Assembly (NCBI GenBank): GCA_964532865.1
Contig: CAZHJA010000002.1
Coordinates: forward strand, 1 to 38,435
Direction: 5' to 3'
Length of the DNA: 38,435 nt
Source of the DNA: CAZHJA01 sp964532865
GTDB taxonomy: Bacteria; Patescibacteriota; Microgenomatia; UBA1406; GWC2-37-13
Positions 1 to 5,911 of the stretch are shown here, piece after piece. The position numbers were made by a program, and so were the translations under genes. Numbering within the stretch: the first letter of the stretch is position 1; each line of letters opens with the position of its first letter. The notes below the pieces were generated by a model. The model had not been told where the DNA came from. It worked only from the letters and a program-made list of their open reading frames with translations, and did not search any database.

Positions 1-98
1 ATTTAATGCACAAAATTAAACTATTTCTATGCACAATTTACCATTCCAATTGACACACACCACCTAAAAGTGAGTTTGTCTGATTAGCCTTATGCTGT

Positions 99-257
99 TT
101 ATTGCTTATCATATTTTGTTTCTTTTATATAGATATCAATTAAAAGATTTGATAAATAGTTAAGTTCTTTAACAACAACTTCTTCCTGCTCTTTTGTGAG
201 CTTTAAACATATTAGTTGTTTCTTTAGTTTCGCTTTTAATATCTCGTTGTCTATCAT
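99..257 (-). CDS. small hypothetical protein, 52 aa
   Basis: An ATG-initiated frame of 52 codons that reads like a real, helix-forming, Lys/Glu/Leu-rich peptide (it contains LTKEQEEVVVKEL and LSNLLIDIYIKET). It overlaps the end of the 68-residue frame at 169-375 in another register, and in the overlap this frame looks more protein-like than its partner. No Shine-Dalgarno site is visible upstream. It could be a separate small gene, or the true C-terminal part of the upstream ORF after a frameshift. No family recognised. Confidence 0.4.
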   Translation of the reverse strand: MIDNEILKAKLKKQLICLKLTKEQEEVVVKELNYLSNLLIDIYIKETKYDKQ

Positions 258-375
258 TTGAACTAAGTGGCATTATTGCCAGCCTTAGTCCAAGTTCTTC
301 TTGATACTTAAGCAATTTATCTATATATGCCTGCAATTTTTTCTTGCTCAGCTTAAAATTTAATTGTTTCTTCAA
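169..375 (-). CDS. small hypothetical protein, 68 aa, TTG start
   Basis: A frame of 68 codons starting at TTG inside the last codons of the MerR-like gene (23-base overlap), so probably translationally coupled to it. The N-terminal half is plausible protein (KKKLQAYIDKLLKYQEELG, amphipathic helix). The C-terminal third, ending in RAGRSCC, looks like out-of-frame sequence and overlaps the better-looking 52-residue frame at 99-257. Either two overlapping small genes or one gene broken by a frameshift near 230-257. Function unknown. Confidence 0.4.
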   Translation of the reverse strand: MKKQLNFKLSKKKLQAYIDKLLKYQEELGLRLAIMPLSSNDRQRDIKSETKETTNMFKAHKRAGRSCC

Positions 376-1180
376 CTTTAAAATTAACTATTTTGCCATC
401 ACGTTTAATTATGTTTATATCTTGATAATCTTTATCGTTAATCGTTTTGATTAAATCTGTTTGGTTTAATCCTTTAGAGCTATCTAAAATCTTTTCAGCA
501 TAAACAACAGCAATGTCTCCATCTTTTTTCTTTATCTTAATAACGCTAAAATTCTTATTTCTTATTATTTTTAGTAACTCTTTTTCCTTCAATGAAATAT
601 CTGGAATAGTATCAAATACGAGTTTGTCTTGTGTCCAAGTTAAAGGTATAGATTTTTTACCCATTTGCTTAAGCAAAGTATTCACCATGTCATTTAATCT
701 TATGGTAATTAAAGTTTTTGAGCCTGATATAGTATCAAGGAAAATAGAATGAAATGGATCATAGAAAATAACATTTCCATTAGTATCAATTGCTATTTTT
801 ATCTCTACCTGTCCAAATGTGCAACCAGTTGCACATTCACCTATGAATTTATTAATACTAATTTTGTTTATCTTTTGTTTAACAGGTTCTTTAAAAAAAG
901 CTTGCCATAGAAATTTAAGCTGTTCGTGTTTCAATCCAAATTTTTTTAGTTCTCTAACTATTAAAATATAAACCAATTCCTTAAAGCTAAATTTTCTCCA
1001 ACTTTGCTTCGTTTCTCTATCTGTGCTTAATAACTTATCTTCACCAAGAGCGTTTACTTGCCTATAGGTTAGAGGAGTATCGGAAACTTTAAAAAGTTTC
1101 TTGTTGAGAAACTCATCAAGCTTAAGCTTTTCATTAGCTTCAAGATATTTTACAAGTAGATTGTCTGTGATTAGTAACAT
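353..1180 (-). CDS. MerR-like helix-turn-helix protein
   Basis: A 275-residue protein when started at the ATG at 1180. The frame is open further up to a codon at 1231, but that extension lies on top of the promoter, and the ATG at 1180 has an SD-like GAGGT eight bases upstream, so 1180 is preferred. The N-terminal third resembles a MerR-type winged helix: TYRQVNALGEDKLLS, then a KFSFKELVYILIVRELKKFGL segment like the second helix pair of that fold. The C-terminal part (about 130-275) has no family I can name. It is probably a DNA-binding regulator of the accessory region; the domain call rests on pattern only. Two small ORFs follow with overlap. Confidence 0.55.
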   Translation of the reverse strand: MLLITDNLLVKYLEANEKLKLDEFLNKKLFKVSDTPLTYRQVNALGEDKLLSTDRETKQSWRKFSFKELVYILIVRELKKFGLKHEQLKFLWQAFFKEPVKQKINKISINKFIGECATGCTFGQVEIKIAIDTNGNVIFYDPFHSIFLDTISGSKTLITIRLNDMVNTLLKQMGKKSIPLTWTQDKLVFDTIPDISLKEKELLKIIRNKNFSVIKIKKKDGDIAVVYAEKILDSSKGLNQTDLIKTINDKDYQDINIIKRDGKIVNFKVEETIKF

Positions 1181-1202
1181 AAATTTATACCTCGCTGTAT
1201 AA

Positions 1203-1231
1203 ATTATATTAATATTAAATTGAACTGTCAA
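1203..1231 (-). promoter_or_regulatory. consensus sigma-70 promoter of the MerR-like gene
   Basis: On the minus strand TTGACA (1226-1231), a 17-base spacer and TATAAT (1203-1208) match both consensus hexamers exactly. Predicted transcription start near 1196 gives a leader of about 16 bases carrying GAGGT before the ATG at 1180. This differs from the leaderless layout of most genes in the window. Confidence 0.8.
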
Positions 1232-1386
1232 GTCTAATTTGAATTACTAACCCTTAAATGATAACAATAGTATGTAGAACTATAGTATTTTTGAGTGGAA
1301 AACTTTTCTTGATTATATACTCCAATGTAACTAGTAAATATTTCGTTTGTCCTAATGTTTATTGCTGGGTAGATAACAGAATGTTT

Positions 1387-2172
1387 CTAAGTCATCTTTT
1401 TTTCAATTCTAACTTGATTTGAATATCTTTTTGTAAGATCATCAAATTTTGAGTTAAGTCCGATATTAAAAGTTTCATTCCAATATGCGGTTATCAGATA
1501 GTAAAAATGAAAAGAAGTAACTAAGGCTTCTATAACCCAACGCTTACTAGCACCAGATTCATATATAAATTTATTGTTTTCTTCTCTTATATACTCATTC
1601 GCAACTCTAGGATCGGAGTGAGCAAGTTGAGACTGAAGTCTATAAACAGTTTTGTAAACTTCACTCAATCCTGTATCTTCTGACATCTCTATTAATCGTT
1701 TGTCCGCCCATCCAAAATACTCATAATCAAATTCTTCATCTGCTTTTTTTGAGTATTTCAAAATATCTTCTATTACCTGATCAGTTTCAGGATGTTCTTC
1801 CTTAATAAGTTTTACTAAATGTTCTTTTGATTGGATATAAGTAAACATTTTCTTTCTTAATATCCAATCATAGTTCATATACCTTAAAGCCTTGTTTCCC
1901 GTCTTATCTTTAGTGATATAGCCACAAATTACTGCAAGTTCAAACAATGAGCGAACTAGTATCGCCGCATCTTGTCCAAAACCTTGATCACAGAGAATTA
2001 ATGATGCTTTATGTGTTTTATGTCCTTTAGTTAGAGCAAAAATAATAATAGCTTTTGTAGGGGTTTTTATAGTACCAATTTTCTCCCAGTTATCTTCAAC
2101 AATTTTTCTTAGTTCCTCGTTAAATGAGAATAATTGTTGATACTTTGGTTCTATAGATAGTATTCCTTTCAT
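1387..2172 (-). CDS. DUF5677-like protein
   Basis: A 261-residue soluble, mostly helical protein. The segment VRSLFELAVICGYI (about 92-105), the later QLAHSDPR motif (about 190) and the long helical spacing resemble the DUF5677 family, whose biochemical role is not established and whose members often sit in accessory regions. The start at 2172 is supported by a TATTAT -10 box seven bases upstream, predicting a leaderless mRNA, and by a perfect inverted repeat over the promoter spacer. A copy of the intergenic repeat lies further upstream. Family assignment is from memory of its look, without a profile search. Confidence 0.55.
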   Translation of the reverse strand: MKGILSIEPKYQQLFSFNEELRKIVEDNWEKIGTIKTPTKAIIIFALTKGHKTHKASLILCDQGFGQDAAILVRSLFELAVICGYITKDKTGNKALRYMNYDWILRKKMFTYIQSKEHLVKLIKEEHPETDQVIEDILKYSKKADEEFDYEYFGWADKRLIEMSEDTGLSEVYKTVYRLQSQLAHSDPRVANEYIREENNKFIYESGASKRWVIEALVTSFHFYYLITAYWNETFNIGLNSKFDDLTKRYSNQVRIEKKMT

Positions 2173-2179
2173 TATTTGA

Positions 2180-2215
2180 ATAATATCAAATTAGCTAATT
2201 TAATGCTAATTTGAT
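2180..2215 (-). promoter_or_regulatory. promoter with palindromic operator-like site
   Basis: The -10 box TATTAT (minus strand, 2180-2185) is overlapped by a perfect 11-base inverted repeat: ATCAAATTAGC at 2185-2195 and GCTAATTTGAT at 2205-2215, with a 9-base centre. A second, nested palindrome (AATTAGCTAATT) lies in the left part. The repeat covers the spacer and -35 region, the usual place for a repressor site. No regulator can be assigned, although the MerR-like gene at 353-1180 is nearby. Confidence 0.6.
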
Positions 2216-2229
2216 TTGTAATAAGATAT

Positions 2230-2335
2230 GTTCTAATACCTAATAGTTTATTATACGTTTGGAGATACTCCTTTTTATTGGGAATTATTAAGCATAGTTG
2301 CTTGAGTTTAAGGATATATTGGTTCCAAGAAAAAT
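2230..2335 (-). repeat. intergenic repeat, copy A
   Basis: About 106 bp sharing both ends with copy B (5095-5198) in the same orientation: GTTCTAATACC at one end and ATTGGTTCCAAGAAAAAT at the other (plus-strand reading). The middle differs in sequence, but both copies can form a hairpin at the matching place; here it is GGAG-ATA-CTCC. On the minus strand it lies upstream of the promoter of the DUF5677-like gene, so it is not expected in that mRNA. Could be a structured RNA, a regulatory element or a remnant of a mobile element. Confidence 0.6.
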
Positions 2336-2360
2336 TTTTGTTATTAACAATTTATTTAAT

Positions 2361-2588
2361 TCACTTTTTATAATATAATCGCTCTCTAAAGCCACACTTA
2401 GGACACAAATAAAACTCCTTAATAGGTAAAAAGAAAGCCAATGGTATCAAAAAAAGTAACAAAGGAAGTAATAGAATAGCGGCAATGAGAGTAAACAAAC
2501 AACCAATACAACCACTAACAGCAAAATATTTGAAGATTGGGTTCTCTTTCTTATAGATCATCTCAACTCCGCATTTTGGACACTTCAT
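2361..2588 (-). CDS. zinc-ribbon membrane peptide
   Basis: A 75-residue protein with a CPKC pair at residues 3-6 and a second CPKC pair at about 62-65, enclosing one long hydrophobic stretch (about 22-55) that could be one long or two short membrane helices. The four cysteines look like a split zinc ribbon with both knuckles on the same side of the membrane. A TATAAT box at 2627-2632 (minus) predicts a leader of about 33 bases with a G-rich AGAAGGGGG stretch, too far (16 bases) from the ATG for a standard ribosome site. Divergent from the nuclease-like gene. Function unknown. Confidence 0.65.
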   Translation of the reverse strand: MKCPKCGVEMIYKKENPIFKYFAVSGCIGCLFTLIAAILLLPLLLFLIPLAFFLPIKEFYLCPKCGFRERLYYKK

Positions 2589-2664
2589 ATTAGATATTTT
2601 TACACCCCCTTCTTTAAAATGTTTCTATTATAACAATAACATAAAATATTTATAATTTTGTTGC

Positions 2665-2694
2665 TTGTTATATTAAATTAAATTTATATATAAT
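2665..2694 (+). promoter_or_regulatory. promoter of the nuclease-like gene
   Basis: TTGTTA (2665-2670), 18-base spacer and TATAAT (2689-2694); the ATG lies seven bases after the -10 box, so the transcript should be leaderless. Confidence 0.65.
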
Positions 2695-2701
2695 CCAAAT
2701 A

Positions 2702-3535
2702 ATGGATTCTAAGAAATTTCAGAAAAATATAAAAACAGCTATTGATTTAAGATTTGAACACTATCTCTTACAGGAAGGTATTACTGATTTTGAATATGAA
2801 CCATTTAGCACATTAGGTAAAGAGCTTAAAATCCCAGACTATTTAGTGGTTCATGGTAAGTCTGCGTTAGTTGAGATAAAAGAGATTGAAACAATACCTT
2901 TAGATCATGTCAAAGGTGCAGGTACTATGGACGCTATGGGTGTAGCGGATATTATGCGGAAAAAGATAAAAAAAGCGAAAAAGCAGTTAAAACCACACAA
3001 GGAAAAAGCAGACTATACCATAATTTTACTTGGAAAGAACAAAGGATTTGCTTTAAGCATGCGAGATCTTGAATGGGCAATGTATGGTGATCCTGTTATA
3101 CGACTACAAATCAATAAAAAAAATGGTGCTCCGCGTGGTAAGCCTTATTTTGACTATAAAGCAAAAGGTGCCATGCGAAAAAACGATCCTGTTACAAAAG
3201 AAAGGTATTTTCCTGCATCTTATATAAGTGCTGTAGGAATTATAAAGGAAACCAAAGGATATGAATATTATCTTAGTCGGCTTTATGAGAAATATATGAG
3301 CCCGTATAATAGAAATGCACCTCCAGAAAAAGAAGTTAAAAGAGCTTTCAAAGAATTTGAGGAAATACAAAAGAAACATAAGCACACTATTCCCAATAAA
3401 TATCAACGTGACAGAAAAAAGTTGATTTTCCGTTTAGAACTTATTGCGAATGTACTTTCTGACAGCCCACTTCCTAAGTCATTCTTTGCAGGAAAATATG
3501 ATTCATATAAAATACATAAAATTGTAACAATTTAA
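2702..3535 (+). CDS. PD-(D/E)XK nuclease-like protein
   Basis: A 277-residue basic, Lys-rich protein. The stretch KIPDYLVVHGKSALVEIKE (about 43-61) matches the PD-(D/E)XK nuclease core: Asp46 after Pro45, a beta-strand turn, then Glu58-x-Lys60. An upstream helical glutamate (Glu20) could be the fourth active-site residue. The C-terminal half is charged and helical with no further domain recognised. Such singletons occur as restriction-type, mobile-element or defence nucleases; no methylase or helicase partner is visible here. It has its own promoter and faces away from the zinc-ribbon gene. The nuclease fold is an inference from the motif. Confidence 0.6.
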   Translation: MDSKKFQKNIKTAIDLRFEHYLLQEGITDFEYEPFSTLGKELKIPDYLVVHGKSALVEIKEIETIPLDHVKGAGTMDAMGVADIMRKKIKKAKKQLKPHKEKADYTIILLGKNKGFALSMRDLEWAMYGDPVIRLQINKKNGAPRGKPYFDYKAKGAMRKNDPVTKERYFPASYISAVGIIKETKGYEYYLSRLYEKYMSPYNRNAPPEKEVKRAFKEFEEIQKKHKHTIPNKYQRDRKKLIFRLELIANVLSDSPLPKSFFAGKYDSYKIHKIVTI

Positions 3536-3679
3536 TAAGTTCTCAATATAGGTAAATATGAAAAAAATTGACTGCGAGTAGATTTCCTAACAATTATTTT
3601 AAATAATAGTTGTATAGTTATCAAGCGTTTTTAGCCTTATGCAACCACTTGCACAAAAATAATCAACTTTAATTTTTAA

Positions 3680-4156
3680 CTACCAACCCATCTTTGCCAC
3701 TTTTTTTTCGTATGTGTCTAAAAAAATTACTTCCCAAGCGATATCATTCTCATTTCTTAGTTTATACTTAACAGCTAACATATTAAATATTCTCCATGCG
3801 TCTTCTATCAATCTATCTTGTTGAAATTTTGGAAGATAATACCAACTATCTTTAACTGTTAATTCTAGACTAATTGCTGAATTCCCAATATTTTCAAGAT
3901 GTGATTTTGTAAAAATATCATATTTTGACTGTAAAAATACCTCTCCTACCTCATTATTGAGTTTTTCTCCTTTATCGTGAAATTCTTTGGCTTGTATTTT
4001 TTTGATAGCCGTTTGCTTTTTTTTAATTTCTTCTTCTTGTTTAATTTTTGTCTCTATATTTACAGGAAGAGAAGAGCTTATTAAACCTATTAAAAATATT
4101 ACTATTATTATCCAAGCCCATAAAGGAATTCGTTTAAAAAATTGATTTGTTTCCAT
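3680..4156 (-). CDS. hypothetical membrane-anchored protein with coiled coil
   Basis: A 158-residue protein with one N-terminal membrane helix (about 13-31), then a strongly charged KQEEEIKKKQ-type coiled coil (about 38-60) and a mixed C-terminal domain rich in Trp and Tyr. Probably anchored in the cytoplasmic membrane with the bulk on one face. The likely -10 box TATAAT lies about 40 bases upstream, so this gene has a short leader, which can form a small TTAGG-AAAG-CCTAA hairpin before the ATG. No family recognised. Confidence 0.6.
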   Translation of the reverse strand: METNQFFKRIPLWAWIIIVIFLIGLISSSLPVNIETKIKQEEEIKKKQTAIKKIQAKEFHDKGEKLNNEVGEVFLQSKYDIFTKSHLENIGNSAISLELTVKDSWYYLPKFQQDRLIEDAWRIFNMLAVKYKLRNENDIAWEVIFLDTYEKKVAKMGW

Positions 4157-4400
4157 AAATTGAGTTTAGGCTTTCCTAATTATCAAGATTAATTATAACA
4201 AATAATTCCTGACAAAATTTTCTCAGCTTCTTGGTATGTCATATATGTATTGTACCTTCTTTAGAATTTTATGGAACCCGAGGGGAACGTGGGATTGGAA
4301 CTAAAACTATGATAACCTCCATATAGAAGCAGCTTACTTTTCAACTTCAATCTGTAATTGTCTAAAAGTTTGATAAGCATTATACATATAAGTTTCTATT

Positions 4401-4421
4401 GAGTTCCCATTCTGGGAACTC
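4401..4421. repeat. perfect inverted repeat after a hypothetical gene
   Basis: GAGTTCCCA (4401-4409), a 3-base loop, and TGGGAACTC (4413-4421) form a perfect 9-bp hairpin just downstream of the stop codon of the minus-strand gene ending at 4427. It may end transcription or protect the 3' end, but no U-run follows on either strand, so it is not a typical intrinsic terminator. The remaining bases between 4157 and 4400 show no gene. Confidence 0.55.
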
Positions 4422-4426
4422 CGAGT

Positions 4427-5062
4427 TCACTTAGCGAAATTTATGAGAGTAAAATTTATGGCGATTGGTAAATTTAACGAAGCAAAAACTGTAATAATAA
4501 CCATTCCTAGGAAAAAACTAATGTGAGCAATTTTTTGTGAAGCCAACCATAGAAAAGAATTTTTCTTTTCTTCATTTTCCACACTTTTTATTCCTTTCTC
4601 AACCATAGAAATGTTATTTTTTGTAGTTTTAATTTCCCTATCTACTTCTTCTTGAGTTTTGAGGTTTATAAAATACTCAGGATAATTTTCTAAGACAAAC
4701 AAGGAAGCTCTAAATTCTTCTAGCCGAGCATTATTAAGCACATTAAGGGTTTGATGATGTCCCATATCTAAATTAAAATGATTTCTATAAATGCTGGAAA
4801 ATACCGCAGTTAATAGTAAAAACCAACCCAAAAAGAGTAATTCAGCATAATTAATCTGACGAGTCGGCACAGAAGCCAAATAGCCAATGTAAGTTATGCT
4901 CAAACTTAGCACACCACCAGATAGTAAAGCTAGTTTATAATAAAAGTCAGATGCTTTATATCTCATTTCAATCTGCATCTCGCTTACAGAATTATGAATT
5001 TTTCCTAACTTTTCAGAAGCATTTTTCAAATTCTCCATTGCTATATTATAATCATTGTCCAT
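4427..5062 (-). CDS. hypothetical membrane protein with central coiled coil
   Basis: A 211-residue protein from the ATG at 5062. Two hydrophobic helices at about residues 48-66 and 76-95, a charged helical region (about 110-170), and a third hydrophobic helix near 182-203. The frame is open to an ATG at 5077, but TATAAT at 5069-5074 lies inside that extension and exactly six bases before the ATG at 5062, the spacing seen across the window, so the shorter start is preferred. The layout of paired N-terminal helices plus helical soluble part loosely resembles SLATT-type membrane effectors, but no motif supports a firm assignment. Repeat copy B lies just upstream. Confidence 0.6.
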   Translation of the reverse strand: MDNDYNIAMENLKNASEKLGKIHNSVSEMQIEMRYKASDFYYKLALLSGGVLSLSITYIGYLASVPTRQINYAELLFLGWFLLLTAVFSSIYRNHFNLDMGHHQTLNVLNNARLEEFRASLFVLENYPEYFINLKTQEEVDREIKTTKNNISMVEKGIKSVENEEKKNSFLWLASQKIAHISFFLGMVIITVFASLNLPIAINFTLINFAK

Positions 5063-5068
5063 AAAGCT

Positions 5069-5074
5069 ATTATA
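5069..5074 (-). promoter_or_regulatory. -10 box deciding the start of the membrane protein gene
   Basis: TATAAT on the minus strand, six bases before the ATG at 5062; it would fall in codons 2-3 of the longer reading. Confidence 0.55.
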
Positions 5075-5094
5075 CATCTTTAATTACCTTTGAG

Positions 5095-5198
5095 GTTCTA
5101 ATACCTATTAGTAGTGTAAGCTGGAAGATAAGCTTTAGCTTCAGGTATAATAGAGTAGAGTTGTTTAAGTTCCAAAAGGTATTGGTTCCAAGAAAAAT
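5095..5198 (-). repeat. intergenic repeat, copy B
   Basis: About 104 bp homologous at both ends to copy A (2230-2335), same orientation and same place relative to a downstream minus-strand gene. It has an internal hairpin built on the palindrome AAGCTAAAGCTT, where copy A has an unrelated GGAG/CTCC hairpin. The conserved distal box is flanked here by an extra 8-base stem, CCAAAAGG and CCTTTTGG. Different sequence with similar pairing at the same position suggests RNA or DNA structure rather than chance. Confidence 0.6.
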
Positions 5199-5298
5199 CC
5201 TTTTGGTTCACTTTAATTATTGCTTTTAAGCAAACTTGACTTTGCAATACTAATTGATAGTATTAATATTTGTATATAAACAAGAATTTATAAATTAA

Positions 5299-5526
5299 CT
5301 TAAACAAAATATTATAGAGTTATTAAAAAGTATATTTCCGATTAGGAGATTTACAGTAGCAGGTTATAATCAAGATGATAAGTATGAAAGTCTTGAATTA
5401 ACTCCTAAAGAAATGCGAGAAGTAGAGCTTTATCGTGAAGTACCTTTCAAACCTGAAAGTTACGCGTCAAATTATGATACTGTCATAAATATACGTAACC
5501 AGAGAGAGGCTCAAAAAAAAGAATAA
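5299..5526 (+). pseudogene. degenerate ORF, C-terminal fragment
   Basis: An open frame of 75 codons with protein-like composition (FTVAGYNQDDKYESLELTPK, then EMREVELYREVPFKPESY) ending in TAA at 5524-5526. The stretch between the stop at 5296-5298 and the first ATG (about codon 39) has no ATG, GTG or TTG, although it is clearly protein-like, so the gene seems to have lost its N-terminus. It may be a remnant of a larger mobile or accessory protein, or use an ATT/ATA start. The source family is not recognised. It sits between the accessory region and the core genes. Confidence 0.5.
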
Positions 5527-5576
5527 ATCTATATTAGATATTATCAATATAATAAATTAAACTATAAAATAATCAT

Positions 5577-5605
5577 TTGACATTTATTTTAAAATATATT
5601 ATCTT
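5577..5605 (+). promoter_or_regulatory. promoter of the small secreted protein
   Basis: TTGACA (5577-5582), 17-base spacer, TATCTT (5600-5605). A second box, TATAAT at 5626-5631, is an alternative -10 without a good -35; the ATG is at 5651. Confidence 0.5.
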
Positions 5606-5650
5606 ACTCTACTCAGTATTTTGAGTATAATTAGAAATTAATATATATCT

Positions 5651-5911
5651 ATGAAAAAAAAACTATCATATATAATTACGGTACTTTTTTTACTATTTAC
5701 TGTTTTTACGGTTGTTCCATTATTAAAAGCTGATGGAAATGGAGCTGTGCCTGGAAAACAATCTGTTCAAGGTGATTCAACAATATTAGAAAGTGGAGAA
5801 TTGTTAGATGATGGAGAAATTGATGAAGAAGAAATAGAACTTGAACAAGAAGAACAAAGATCATTTTTTCAAAAAATCCTAGACTTTATTTTCGGAAGAA
5901 AAAAAGAATAA
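5651..5911 (+). CDS. small acidic secreted or membrane-anchored protein
   Basis: An 86-residue protein with a signal-like N-terminus (Lys-rich, then a hydrophobic core at about 7-25, then KADG), a highly acidic middle (about 48-68, many Glu and Asp) and a C-terminal amphipathic helix (SFFQKILDFIFGR, about 70-82) followed by basic residues. Either the signal is cleaved or it acts as the anchor. The C-terminal helix may lie along the membrane or bind a partner. No family recognised. It converges on the carboxypeptidase gene, with stops one base apart. Confidence 0.65.
   Translation: MKKKLSYIITVLFLLFTVFTVVPLLKADGNGAVPGKQSVQGDSTILESGELLDDGEIDEEEIELEQEEQRSFFQKILDFIFGRKKE

Noticed and set aside
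6..36. Direct repeat ATGCACAA at 6-13 and 29-36 as origin iterons
   Set aside because: Only two short copies in AT-rich sequence, no further spacing pattern and no replication gene beside them.
4262..4305. A stretch resembling the reversed 3' end of a tRNA (CCCGAGGGGAACGTGGGATTGGAAC), possible integration-site remnant
   Set aside because: The T loop consensus is broken and no other arm of a cloverleaf can be drawn, so neither a tRNA nor an attachment site can be supported.
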